The notes under the pieces: model-generated
Told to the model about the DNA's origin: nothing
Seen by the model: only the letters and a program-made list of their open reading frames with translations
The model's database searches: none
NCBI GenBank assembly: GCA_008692225.1
Contig: VICG01000002.1
Span: 1,504,001-1,568,000, forward strand
Length of the DNA: 64,000 nt
Direction of reading: 5' to 3'
Source of the DNA: Monilinia fructicola
Taxonomy: Eukaryota; Ascomycota; Leotiomycetes; Helotiales; Sclerotiniaceae
Shown: positions 36,263 to 48,185 of the stretch, piece after piece
How the letters are laid out: each line of letters opens with the position of its first letter
How positions within the stretch are numbered: position 1 is the first letter of the stretch
Translations under genes and position numbers: made by a program

Positions 36263-38191
36263 TTAATAACTCAAATCCACATCTCCTAATCCTGCAATGA
36301 TTTTATCTTCCTCTGACATCGTCCCTTCGCTTCCTGTTGCACTTGCACTCGTACCGGTACGTCTTCTTGGTTCTTCTTCAGTAGCTATTTGGAGTTGAAT
36401 GCCACTGGCAGACACTCCTTCATCTCGCATTTCTTGAAAGCTCCAGCTAGGTTCAAAGTTGTTACTATTCCAAGCATGTTCAACTCTTTCATACAACTCA
36501 TCAATCTGTTCCAGACTGATCTTGCTTGTCTCGTAGACCATCCCCCACACGAACAAAAAGGCCACGACACAAAAGCAAGCCCAAAGGAAGAATATCTTTG
36601 CTTGAAGATTTGTATAGCCTGGACCCGTATTGATCATATACGGCACGCTGTAAGCGATGGCGAAGTTGAGTAACCAATTAGAAGCCGTGGATATTGACAT
36701 GGACTTTGCTCGAACCTTCAATGGGAAGATTTCTGATGTGACGACCCAGACGACAGGTCCCCACGATGAAGCAAAAAAGAAGATGAATAAGCAGACGAAT
36801 ACAATGATCACTATATTCACGGCTCTTGCTTCTTCTTTGGCTGCAGTTCCAACTGATGCGATCAGGAAATGGCAGACAGCCATTCCTGCTGAACCCACCA
36901 TGAGAAGACGACGTCGACCCAAGGACTCGACCAAAATCATTCCAGGGAGAGTCGAGACCGTATTTACTATGTTGGAAATAAGTTGAATGACGTAAGGTGA
37001 TGAAATTCCGACATTCTTGAAGAAAGTTGTGCCACTAGAGGGTAGGCAGTTAGTTGGTCACTGCATATTTTTGAATGATATGCGACAAAGAGTAACACGG
37101 GTTATACTCACTAGTAGAAGATAAAATTCTATTCCAACTATTAGCCATTTGAAAGATTCACCACTGAAAGGAACACACTTACACATCCAGTCAATTGCTG
37201 AAGCATTTGTAGAACGCAACCGGTTAGAAGTCGACGACCAAGATGCGGCGAGCCTAGGATGATATCCTTATAAGTTGATGGACCCAAGCTCAACTCATAC
37301 TCATGATTTGCTTCAATTTCAGCCAACTCTTCAACCAAGGCAGGATGGGTGATATCAAGGCGACGCAGGCGACTTAATGACGAAGCAGCAGCCTGGTGCT
37401 GACCACGTTTGATCAGATATCGAGGAGTTTCAGGTAAGAGAGCAAGACCCAGGAAGAGAACACCTGCCCACACGAATTGCAAGGCAAAGGGAATTCGAAA
37501 GGCTCTTGGGCCATCAAGACCTTCGGTGAATATGTTGACCACGGCTGCGAGCAGAATTCCACAAGTGATGGCGAGTTGATATGCGCATACTAACGTTCCG
37601 CGGATCCATTTTGGTGCCATTTCAGATTGATATAGAGGGACGAGAACCGAGATGATTCCAACGCCTAAGCCTGCAAAGAATCTAGATGAGCGTCAGTTGC
37701 ATTCCTTTTAGAGGTTCCCGCGCAACAAAGGAACCCACCTTCCAGCTATGAGCATCGGGATACGCATTGCAGCCGTCTGCAGTGCCACGCCAATACAAAA
37801 TATACCGACAGCGATGATGAGAGATATTCTGCGACCAATATTGTCACCTAAAGGTGCTGCACATAATGCACCGAGGGATGTTCCGGCACTCAAGATTGCC
37901 ACGATTTGAGCGGATTGTCCAGGCGAGATAGTTAATTCATCGTCGACCGGATCAATATAGCCAGTCGAGAATTGATTGCGAAAGGAACGCATTGCCATGA
38001 CTCCAGAGATTGTACTGAGTGCCTAGTCAGCCTTTTCATCGAGTCGTCAATTGAATTCCCATCCGCAAAACTCACCCAGTATCATAACCGAATAAGAGAC
38101 CTCCTGTCGCGACGAAGAGTCCTATCATAATAGCCGGCGCAGATGAGCCGGCAACATTATCGGGTTTATGCCAGGCCATGGCTATGGCCAT
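36263..38191 (-). CDS. Sugar porter-family MFS transporter (hexose transporter)
   Basis: Twelve-helix plasma-membrane sugar:H+ symporter. Five exons (38191-38076, 38014-37739, 37681-37183, 37128-37112, 37034-36263) join to 559 aa without a break; introns 54-77 bp. Sugar-porter signatures are present: LLFGYDTG in TM1, GDNIGRR after TM2, AGRFFAGLGVG, PETPRYLIKRGQ before the central loop, QQLTG and FIFYYGTTFF in TM7, ESLGRRRLL, and ASSWGPVVWVVTSEIFPLKVRAK. Exon 4 is only 17 nt and encodes NFIFYY, part of the substrate-binding helix. The C-terminal cytosolic tail is Ser/Thr/Glu-rich, a likely site for regulated turnover. Which sugar is carried cannot be told from sequence. Confidence 0.9.
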
Positions 38192-39060
38192 GGTAAATTA
38201 GAAGTGGTCGTCAGGTTGGCGTCGTAGTTCAATGAACGTTTGAGAATATGAGGATGAATGCGATGTAAGTCGTTGATGATCACCGGATTTTTGGATATGA
38301 AAATTGGCATGCCCATTGGACGAGGAATGATCTCACGCAGATGCAACCTCTGAGAAGTATTTCCTTGACCAATATAATTCAGCACGTGGATGTCGAATGG
38401 AGGACGGATGAATTAAGAGAGGTAGCGCACGAGATGGAGGGGGAGTGAGAGTGAGAGTGAGAGTGAGTGAGTGAGGAGGGTGTGTGAGTGAGTGAGGAGG
38501 GTGTGTGAGTGTGACAGTGAGTGTGACAGTGAGTGTGTGGGCGTGGGTGTGTGTATGTGAAAGAGGAACCGGAGTCGGATAGTACAGGATTGTGGTATTG
38601 ATTGTGGTTGTGGTTGTGGTTGTGGTGGGTATGATTGATTGATTGATTGATTGTATAATATTGTGCAGGTGGTATTTGGGAATTACAGTAATTCTTTGGA
38701 ACTTGGGGAAGAACTGCTGACAATGAATGAAGAAATGATATTCGACCTACAGGATCATTTTAGAGTGTGAGAGTATGGGAGTGTGGGGAAGAGGAAACTC
38801 TTTTCGAATTTGTGGAAGGAATCGAATGACGAGAATGACAAGAACTGGGATGGGAAGGGATGGGAAGGGAAGGGAAGGGATGGGATAGGATGGATGAGAT
38901 GAGATGAGATGATGGTTAGGATTAGGATTGGGGAAGGGGAAGGGGAAGGGGAAGGGATGGGAAGGGATGGGAGAGGAGGGGAGTGGGCGAGAGGATGAGG
39001 ATGAGGGTGAGGATGAGGGTTGTGAGGGGGGTTTAGAAATGATAAGTGTAACCTCAGCCA
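38192..39060. other. Upstream region of sugar transporter, simple repeats
   Basis: Contains GAGTGA/GTGTGA repeats (38443-38545), (GTGGTT)n and (ATTG)n runs (38583-38653) and GGGAA/GGGAT purine repeats (38850-38985). The transporter promoter must lie here; no specific site recognised. Confidence 0.5.
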
Positions 39061-40310
39061 GCCTTTTTTTATTTAATTTGATTTGATTTGATTTTTAAAC
39101 GATATAAATCATTGCTTTATTAATTGATTTATTTATTTATTAATTTATTAAATAGTGTTTTTATTATTCTACTTTTATTTTTTATTTAGCTTTTAAGAGA
39201 AAGAATAGAACCTTAAAAAGCTAAATAAAGAATAAATACTTAGTATAATAATAATGATTAAATAGATTACTCAAGTCACGTAATGATTTATTCTACTGCC
39301 TTATTATTTATTATTACTCGACCTTTCTTACTTCTACTAACAAGTATTTATTTATTCGATGATCGGAGTCCGGGATATAGAGAAAAGTGAATGTTCGTTC
39401 GTTCCATCTAGTTTGGTATATGCCACTCTAGAAAATATATCGGCCATTTCACTTTATTATCCTATGGCTTTATAAATGAATTCTATTATATGTTTGTTTA
39501 TTTATTTATTAATTCAATTTGAATCTTAAGGAACGAAAAGGGAAGGGAATAACGAAAAGGAAAAGAGAGGGAAAAAAAGAGTACAAAGATGAATATTTAA
39601 CAATTAATCAATTGAGGAGAAATTATGCATTCATGTGGCGTAGCAGCAGCAGCAGCATCTCGAATTTGCCTAGGTGGGAGTTAGAAGTTTAGAGTTATAA
39701 TAGAAGTTGAAAGTTAAAGTTCAACGTAAAGTATAACGAGTACTTAATATTGCTTTAGGTTTATATTAGGATAAAAATTAATTGAAAACGGGATTTATTT
39801 TAAGAAATTATAATAAATTAACGAATCTATTAAGAATTATAAATAATTCTTTATAGTATTATTAAGTTAAAATATAAACGTTAAATATGTTAAAATTCTT
39901 AAAATAAAAGTTTTTAAATATATAAAAAAGAATTTAAAAAATATACTATTTTATAAATTTTTATCTCGGTATAAAGTATAGAGTATAGAGTAGTTAGTTA
40001 TATAATAGAAGATAGTTTAAGTAAAGTTAAATAAATAATATTAAAAGTAAAAATATAATAAATAAAATAAATAATAATAATATTTTAGAATAGCGTAATA
40101 ATTAATATTAAATATTAAGTTAAAATAAAAGAAAATAAAATAATAATTATTTATATTTAATAATTAAACTATAATAAAAGTAATTAATTCTTAAGTCCTT
40201 TTAAAAATATACTTAAGTTTACTTTTATCGTACTTTCTTTTAATATAAATAAATACTAATATATCTATTCGCCCATCTACTTACCTATTAACTCTATATA
40301 TATAAGATGA
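39061..40310. other. Extremely AT-rich block, probable degraded (RIP-like) repeat
   Basis: Composition changes abruptly at about 39061 and returns near 40310. The core (about 39770-40290) is almost only A and T, with long TA/AA/TT strings and very few C or G. No long open frames. In ascomycetes such islands typically arise when repeat-induced point mutation changes C to T in transposon copies. No transposon domain survives to name the source. Confidence 0.6.
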
Positions 40311-40610
40311 AAGCACAAAATGATGCCAAGAACCAAGAATATCATATCAACACAGCATCTCGGTCTTCTACACAAAGTACATTCATTCCCTATTTCCTTT
40401 CACTCCACTAAACGCCCTCCTCCAATACATGCATACATATATATACATATCCATATACATACATACATGCCTGATAATCCATGTCCGATCACAACAGCAG
40501 GTTACAATCAGCCCCAAGTATTCGAGGCTGATTTGCTAGGTTTGTATATGGCGCCTCATTCTCGTTCACCGATTCTTTAGTTTTAGGTGGGGGTTTGAGA
40601 GTTGGTGTTG

Positions 40611-40630
40611 GGGTTGGGGTTGCTGTTGGG

Positions 40631-40690
<60 letters not shown>
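40611..40690. repeat. (GTTGCT)n hexanucleotide array
   Basis: About ten GTTGCT units after a GTTGGG-type lead-in. Confidence 0.9.
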
Positions 40691-41010
40691 TCTATCAAGT
40701 AATTTCTCACCGTGGGTTTCTTCAGATGGAAGACACAGATGAAGTTATAGATATAGATATGTAAGATGGAAAATATACAACACTCTTCTTATAGCTATCC
40801 ACAACAAGACTCGTCAAGATCCATCCATTTTCAACAGTAAGTAAGTAATATTGAGAAGATTGATTGAATTTGATTTGACCTCTCAACCTCAAGCTTAGTT
40901 GCAAGCTTACCTGGTATTTCATGCAGCGAAGTCTGCTCCGGTCCGGTCTGGTCCTGTCCAATTCAGTCCAATCCATCTTGACTTCCCCCAAGACATACAT
41001 GCCAGCTCCC

Positions 41011-41093
41011 ATCATCGATCATCGATCATCGACCATCGACCATCGACCATCGACCATCGACCATCGACCATCGACCATCGACCTCGTACCATT
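41011..41093. repeat. 7-nt tandem array, ATCGATC then ATCGACC
   Basis: Eleven to twelve units; the first few are ATCGATC, the rest ATCGACC, so variants are again in blocks. Confidence 0.9.
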
Positions 41094-42990
41094 CCCAGAG
41101 CCTCAAGTAAAGCCCATCCAGCAAGCGAACAAGAACGCAAAGAAAACACCCTGTACTTCTCCCCAATTCCTGACATCAATTCGAAGCAAAAGATCAGACC
41201 AGCTCAACTCATTCTCAATTCCTCATTCACATTCACATTGATATTGACATGACATACATATACATACACATATACCCCTAAATCCCCACCCATCAAAGCA
41301 GCGCATAACGAGAAGCCTCATGAGTCACGTAGAAACCCCATGTAGTAAGACGGAATTCTACTCTTCAAACGTTACACCACCACCAGATCGTGGAAGGCAA
41401 AGTTGCCAACCATCCTGCTGCTTTCCTTGTCTTGGAGCTTGGCGTTGATGTCTCAATGCGATATTGTTTGATGGATGGACCGCCGGTGGACCTGCCGTGT
41501 AACTTCAAGTTTGGGAGGCCGTGGTGCGGATCTGTGGGATTGCGATTCTCTTCTTTGGCGACCGACGCGTGTCGTTCTGGCTGCGCTTCAAATGAAAAGG
41601 GCTGTCGTTATCTTGGCCATGGAGAATTTAAAGTAAAGAGAGGAATAGCAATGAACCCGGCGCTCTTCGTCCTCGAGCTCGTTCCAGAATCTTCTAACCC
41701 CTCTCTCTCCTTTGGAATCAGCAGCGTACCTTTGTCTGAGTATGGAGTATCAAGAGTCAGCTCAAGCTTATCCTCAAACCCAAACTCACCCTTCATCTCT
41801 CAGACCCAAACTCACTCTCCATCTATGATCAACCCCTCCGCTATATTTACGTAGCCTCGAGAACATACCCCATTAACAAGTTCTGCACCGTCACCAACTC
41901 ACCATCTCCTCGAGTGACTTCGACTCTACCTCTATAAACACCCTGTATTCCCTCACCCATCGAAGCAGTGTGGAAAATACCTTGATCTCTTTACGTCACA
42001 GCAGAATAACCATCTCTACAGTGCCTCCGCAACGCAAGTTCGAAGAGCAGACCCAGATTTCTGTGCGTAACTCAAACCTCATCCATTCTCCCAGTCCCCT
42101 CCCTCCTTGAACACCAAAGATCTCCCATCAACACCTCAGATACACGCGCTCGATAGTCAACAATAACACCCCTCATCTCTCCCACCGTGGAACCCGTCAA
42201 TATATTCACCACAACCACCACAAACCAACGCCCTCCACCCACCCTCCCACTTCCCACACCAGCACATAACACATAGCACCAAGTTCCCTCCATGCCCTCC
42301 ACCCCCTCCTCCATCCCATCCCAATGTCAAACCCTCCCAATCCCCCATCTCCAAAAAGAACCCCCACATGAAAACTCCACAACTACCCTCCTCCCGCCCC
42401 TCTTCCCACATCTCCAGAATCTCCCAACAACAAGTAACAAACAAACAAACCACAATCCCCACCCTCTCCCCTCCCCTCCCCCAAAACTCCAACCCAAGCC
42501 CCCCTCTCCCACTACATCCAACCCTACGAAAGCACAGCACAGCACATCACAACACAACACAGCACAACACAAACACAACACAAAATACGAGCCGCAAACG
42601 CGCACGCGAGAAAAAGAAACGACCGACCTCGGAGCATTACACGGGGGAGTAGCAGAGGTGCTAGCGAAGAGAGTTGAGAGTGGATCGAGTGGATCTGTAT
42701 GACTAGGGAGAAAGGATCTGTGGTGATGGGGAACCAATGTGTGATGTAATAATGTTTATTTGAGGGGGAAGGAGAGATGAACAAGCGAAGTGGGAAAAGT
42801 GGCCTCGTCTCTTCTCATCATCTTGTTATCAATAACGTACAAATTCTTATTATCCGAGCATGTGAATCCGTCCCATGCCATTCCATGCCATTCCATCAAG
42901 TATAACCAAAGTGCGAAACCCCATTCCATGCCATCCCATTCACCGAATCCATTTTGTTTCAATAAATCTCATACTAATACTAATCTTGGA
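41094..42990. other. Non-coding stretch, C/A-rich
   Basis: No gene supported. A 154-aa frame at 41390-41854 has no motif and no partner exons. 42.1-42.6 kb is strongly C/A-rich with ACAC-type repeats (ACAGC/ACAAC at about 42532-42585), which explains several long but meaningless frames. Confidence 0.45.
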
Positions 42991-45177
42991 TTAGAACTCC
43001 AAAGTAGGTGTAACGCCCTTGACCCTGCCGATAACCTGACTAGCAGCATACTTGGGAATAACCTCGTCATCATGCAACATCTCAAATTCCTCGGTTGCAT
43101 CTCTACCCATGAAATTCATTAGTGCTTGTGGACCACCGGGATGCTCATCTAACCAATCTGATACATCCATGACCACACCCTTTACTACTACCCATAAATC
43201 TTCTTTCTTGTTATGTTTTGCCACCTCTTCCATTGTGAATTCCTTTTCAGGGACCTTGAACTCCGATGGTTTTGTTGGCTTGCTAACTTTCCCTGGATCA
43301 GATGAGTCTGCTCCATTCTTCAAGACCGGACCAGCAGATGTTTGGGATTGCTGGGCTACTTTATCTCCAGTCCCAGAAGATTGGCTATCCCATTCTACAG
43401 AGATCTTGCCGGGTTGTGATGGATCAATGTGAAGGGAAATTTGTCCAAGACGGGATGCAGAGCCCAGATTGCCCTTGAGAGCATTCTGGAAGAGATAATT
43501 ACTAGCGGAGTCACCAGCAACACGTCCGTAGACAACACATCCAAGTAAAGATGAACCACCAAGACGATTAGCACCATGAACACCTCCTGCTAGTTCACCG
43601 CAGGCATAGAGACCTTCAAATGGTTTACCGTCTTGGTTGAGAATTTGTGCATCGGCGTTAATTTCGATACCACCCATTGTGAAATGAAGAACTGGCTCCA
43701 TGACGGCAACGTGGAAGTCATCATCGATATCAACAGGTCCGTTGTGGAAGAACTTCTTGCCATATGGATCCTTCTCCTTGCCTTCGGCAATTTTGTTGTA
43801 TTTCTTGAAAGTTCCCTGAAGATGATCGGGTGTACAGCCGATCTCCTTTGCGAGTTCCTTACCAGTCATCTTCTTCATGAGGCCACGGCCAGAGTAATGA
43901 CGCGTGTGAAAGTCAAGAACATTTGATGCTTTAGAGTTAAGAATGAGACGAACTGGGAATTTTCCCTTGTCCTTCTCCTTCCACATCTCACCAGACACAT
44001 AATCTCTGTGGCCAAGTTCGTCACAGAAACGATCACCGTCACCGTTCAAGAGAAGACCTCCCTCGCCACGAAGAGCCTCAGCAGCCAAGAACTTCCACTT
44101 AGACCCTGGATCCTTAGGATCAACAAGACCAGTCGGATGTACTTGGACTTTGTCCATATCAATCCCATTACCACCAATGGCCATAACCATCTTTTGACCA
44201 TCACCAGTAGCGTGTACACCGTTGGTAGATGCCAAGTCGTAAGTATCAGGTCTATGTTTCTTGAGTAGAGATGTTTCTGTGAAGTCTGCTGCATATCCAC
44301 CAGTAGCCAAAACGACTGGTCCCTCAACAAATGAAGATTCGCCACCAAACTCATAATTAACACCGCTAATCTTATTTCCTTCCTTCTTCAGCCCAGTAAC
44401 CCGTGCCTTCTTGATGATTTGTACACGTTCGGGTTCGGCTTCAGCAAGTTCCTCTAGTCTTTGCATCAAGGCATATGTTATGGCCATACCGGGAAATTTC
44501 GCATCGTGTCCGCGATGAGTTCTTGGGTGTGAGTGACCCCTAAGCTAATTAGCATATGTAGATTCATGTCTTTAATGACATTACTTACCCTAGTCGTGAT
44601 ACGAGGGTTAAATCTAACCCGAATACATCTTGAAGCCACTCTACAGCGGCGGCTGATTTGTATGTTAAGACCTTAATCAGATCTGGTCTTGCCTTATCTC
44701 TTGCTGATTTCAGTGTGTCATCGTAAAACTGCTTTACGCTGTCTTGGATCTTTTGGTCGACTTGTGTTCGGGTAAGTGCTCCGTTGATACCGGAAGTAGC
44801 CTCTGTCGACACGTTAGAAAAGAGCGAGGCAGCTGGAAGTTCTCTTACTTACTTGTTGAGTTTCCACCAAAGAAAGCTATATATACACTAGTCAGCACAT
44901 GTTTTCACTTGACCAAGGCACTGATGTTCGTGGGCGCAAGACGCGCGAGAGCAATTCAGATCGACTTTTGGTCGAAAATAGTGCCATGCCCATATCTTAT
45001 ATGGAATCAAACAAACCTTGCTTATCCAGAACCACGACATTACCACCAGCTAGGTAAATGGTATGCGCAGCACTCAAACCCGATACTACAGGCAATATTA
45101 GCTTCAATATACGTTCTGGAAGGACAAAGATGATCAAACATACGACCGCCGCCAACGACAATTACTCTAGGTGCCAT
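42991..45177 (-). CDS. osm1: Soluble fumarate reductase (flavoprotein) with C-terminal cytochrome b5 domain
   Basis: FAD-containing enzyme that reduces fumarate to succinate, helping reoxidise flavins when oxygen is limiting. Five exons (45177-45144, 45085-45017, 44876-44853, 44802-44589, 44539-42991) give 629 aa in frame; the second intron is 140 bp, the others 49-58 bp. The N-terminus is the dinucleotide-binding fold VIVVGGGLSGLSAAH followed by VVVLDKQ and FFGGNSTKATSG. Later motifs include VVLATGGYAAD, TMGGIEINADAQ, the active-site Arg region in HRDYVSGE, and GGVHGANRLGGSSLLGCVV near the FAD end. Residues about 550-629 form a cytochrome b5 domain: VAKHNKKEDLWVVV, then the haem-binding HPGG. 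Fungal Osm1-type enzymes often carry this fusion. No clear mitochondrial presequence precedes the fold. Confidence 0.92.
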
Positions 45178-46665
45178 TTTAATCGAAATTATAGAGAAAG
45201 AGGATGATGAGAGGATATGAACTGTCTTGGAAAAGAAAGCTTAAAGGTAAAGGATAAATAAATGATGGAAAGAAGTCTCAAGGGAATGGACTGTTTGGGG
45301 GGGGTTGAGTTTAAAGTAATAGCGCGCTCTCGTCTCTCCGCTGGAATGGATACCGAGGCATTGCGGGTTTCTCTTTTTAGCTTGAAGCTAAGTTGCCCAG
45401 GTGTTGCTAAGCAAGAAATATACGATTTCCGATTCGTTGAAGTCATGAGGATCGCTTATGTCATCAAACGAGACTGGGGAAATATTGTGGAGATAAATAC
45501 AGCACTTGTACAGAATCATCCATGGATCCATGGATAGTCATAGTTTCCCGCAAACAGCCTTGGGAGATCAAATGGAATTAAAATGGTACCTACCTGTTCA
45601 AGTATTGGACCTGATGAATTCGATTTGTCCCATATACTGTACAATGATGAAGTTGAACCATGCATACATTTTGGGTTACAAAATGAAAACAGGAAGCTGA
45701 AGCTCAAGATGTGTTCATGCTCATCATTTGGTCAAGATTCCATTCACAAAGTTGGCTTACATCAATCAATATCACGAGTCAGCATTGGCACCATTGTCAC
45801 CATTGTCACAAACAAAGAGAGGCCGGTATCAACCTTGGAAGCATGTGAAAGCCGATCGGAGCTAAGCCCCACAAAAACCAAAACACTACGCAGTACAGTG
45901 CTCACTACTCCAGATTCTTAAATTCAGCATCGGATCAGGATCAGATGATTCGATCTCAGGCCATTTTACAGTATCATCGTCAAGGGGGGGATCAAATAAA
46001 CATGTGAAAAAAATGACAGCTTCTAGGTCTATCGGTACGAGTCAGATTCATGGATAGACATTACGGTGCAGAGTACAGACTTCGTACATGCTACCTAGGT
46101 ACTCTCGTAGAGGAGGTGATTCTTAGCCGAGTATGTACCTAGGTCTACCGGTAGGCTTCGGTCTTTTCATGGGGGACAGTCAAGTACAGAGGAGGTTGCA
46201 ATCAGGCTGGTTGACTGATCGGATGCAAATGAAGGGACCAATTAATTCCCTTGATGCAGTAGAAACCGAATCTCTCAGAACTTCCATATGCCCATCTCAA
46301 TAGCTCAAGAGTTAGTCCATGATGCATTCTTAACATGCAATACAGACTAATTTACTCTGTGAGATCAGAACAGTCTGGATCATTTTGATCTCGCATTCAA
46401 AATACAGATGTCCAATGGATTGCTTGAATCGAATGATTCGAGCGAACAACGTAGACACAATAATAGCTCCTATTCTCACTCTGGTGCATAGCACAACCCT
46501 GCATGGGTTCGAACCCAAGACATTGGCTTGCCTGGTCACGTGTATGGTGTTTAGTTCCATGTATATGTATGCTGATGTAAATAAGCGGAGATGATCTCTA
46601 TCAGTTCGTCATCCCGCATTTCTATATCAAGATTTTTTGGGAACACAACCAAAAATATCAAGAGT
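45178..46665. promoter_or_regulatory. Divergent intergenic region between fumarate reductase and FAS1 protein
   Basis: No gene supported in about 1.5 kb, which must carry both promoters. It holds two ACCTAGGT palindromes 44 bp apart (46093-46100, 46137-46144) and a perfect T-arm-like palindrome TGGGTTCGAACCCA at about 46504-46517 without other tRNA parts. Confidence 0.45.
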
Positions 46666-47340
46666 ATGAAGATGAAATACACATCTGCAATACCATTTCT
46701 TTTGACAGCACTCTTGGCTACTACAATCTCAGGTAAAAATATACAAAGTCCTTTGCCAGGCAATAATCTTGGTCCCGCGATGCCTCCTAAATCCGAACAG
46801 TCTTCAGATCCCATTGGTGGGAGTGATACAATCATTCTATCAGATGTTCTTGGTAGAGACCGAAGCATCAACATATTTGCAGGATTTACAAGAGATATAG
46901 CACAAATAAGTCAGCGATTTGCTGATGGTGGTCAAAATACTACCATTCTTGCGCCAGTCAACTCGGCGATAATGGGTCTGCCTCGAAAGCCATGGGAAGA
47001 TCCAGAAGACTATGATAAGCTCGGGGCCAATGCATATGAGGGTGAAGATGGGGAAGAGAGGGCCCACAAGAACCTGCGAAGATTTGTGGAGGCTCATATA
47101 GTTCCTGTGAGTCCGTGGAAGGAAGGAGAGAAAGTCAAGACTTTGGTTGGAGATGAGGTCTGGTGGGAGAATAAAGATGGTGCAAAGCGAGTAAGTCTGC
47201 GATCATGTACGCATTCAGTCTATGGGTCCTTGCTGACGACTTTATAGTTACAACCTGGGAATGTTGAGGTTTCCAGCATGGCAGGTGATGTTCACAATGG
47301 ACAAGTCTGGATCTTGAAGAACGTGAGAAATTATGCTTAG
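46666..47340 (+). CDS. Secreted FAS1 (fasciclin)-domain protein
   Basis: Two exons (46666-47190, 47248-47340; intron 57 bp) encode 204 aa. The start at 46666 (MKMKYTSAIPF) gives a clear signal peptide; an in-frame ATG 75 bp upstream would bury it. The mature part contains one FAS1-like domain: the opening helix region (IILSDVLGRDRSINIFAGFTR), the H1 motif NTTILAPVNSAIMGL, a central segment with ERAHKNLRRFVEAHIVP (the H-box-like region), and the closing NVRNY strand of H2. FAS1 domains mediate cell adhesion and cell-wall association. There is no obvious GPI-attachment tail, so it is probably soluble or vacuolar/secreted. Confidence 0.75.
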
Positions 47341-48185
47341 AACGGTTGAAAGCTTAATTGCAAAGATCGGCTTTATTTCTTGAACTTGAGCGTTCGAATT
47401 GCTAAGTAGATTTGGTTCGGCGTATGTAAATCAGATGCCTTCCTTTGGCTGTTGCGCGTGTCATGATGATTTTGAAGGTTTTAGTTTCTTCATGTCTTAC
47501 ATAGGGAGTTTTAACCTTGATGATAATGATAACCTTATCATTCAACACCTTATACTCTGCAAAAGAAAAATGAAGTCTCCAAGCAACAGTGTAATGATTG
47601 CTTAATTTTGCAGTAACATGAGGAAATCAGAATCCCTCGTTATAGTAAAATCATGCGTGATTTGAGGAATCATCAATTGCCCTCTGCTGCTATCTACCTA
47701 GACTGGTAGCCTCGTTTTGCTCAGCCTTGTGGGGAGGCCATTAAAGAGTATCGCGGTAATCGCCGGCACGCTAAGGGAAATCATCATTGCGATGATTTGG
47801 AAATTCTCACGACCCAGTATCGCCGTTTCGCTTCATATTCGTCTTATTAGTTTGTGAATGTGAGAAATAGTGAGTTACCTAGGTATTGAAAATTGAGTCA
47901 CAACTCTGATTCACACTCCAAATCAAATTCACTTCTATGGAACGACAATAACGGTGTTTACTCCTTTGCGCCGGAGCATAAAGCCTTGCGCGTACCTACA
48001 AGCAACCTCGTCAGTACCTCCTTGTTCCTCGCGGAGCCAAAATACAATCCCTCATTCATGATCACAGTTCGAGCTGGTGATATTATACTTTGGAACTCCT
48101 CGTTTGCGGGTAAGCTAACCTTTAATTTTCAAAGATAGCTTATCGGTCAATCGATAATTCAATCCTCCAACTAAGATCAATCGTT
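47341..48185. promoter_or_regulatory. SIN3 upstream region
   Basis: No gene supported. An ACCTAGGT palindrome lies at 47877-47884, and CT- and AATC-rich sequence leads to the SIN3 ATG. Confidence 0.4.

Noticed and set aside
41390..41854. 154-aa + strand frame
   Set aside because: No recognisable domain, no splice partners, and biased composition; not enough to call a gene.
46504..46517. Perfect TGGGTTCGAACCCA as a tRNA T-arm
   Set aside because: No A box at the right distance and no foldable acceptor or anticodon arm on either strand.
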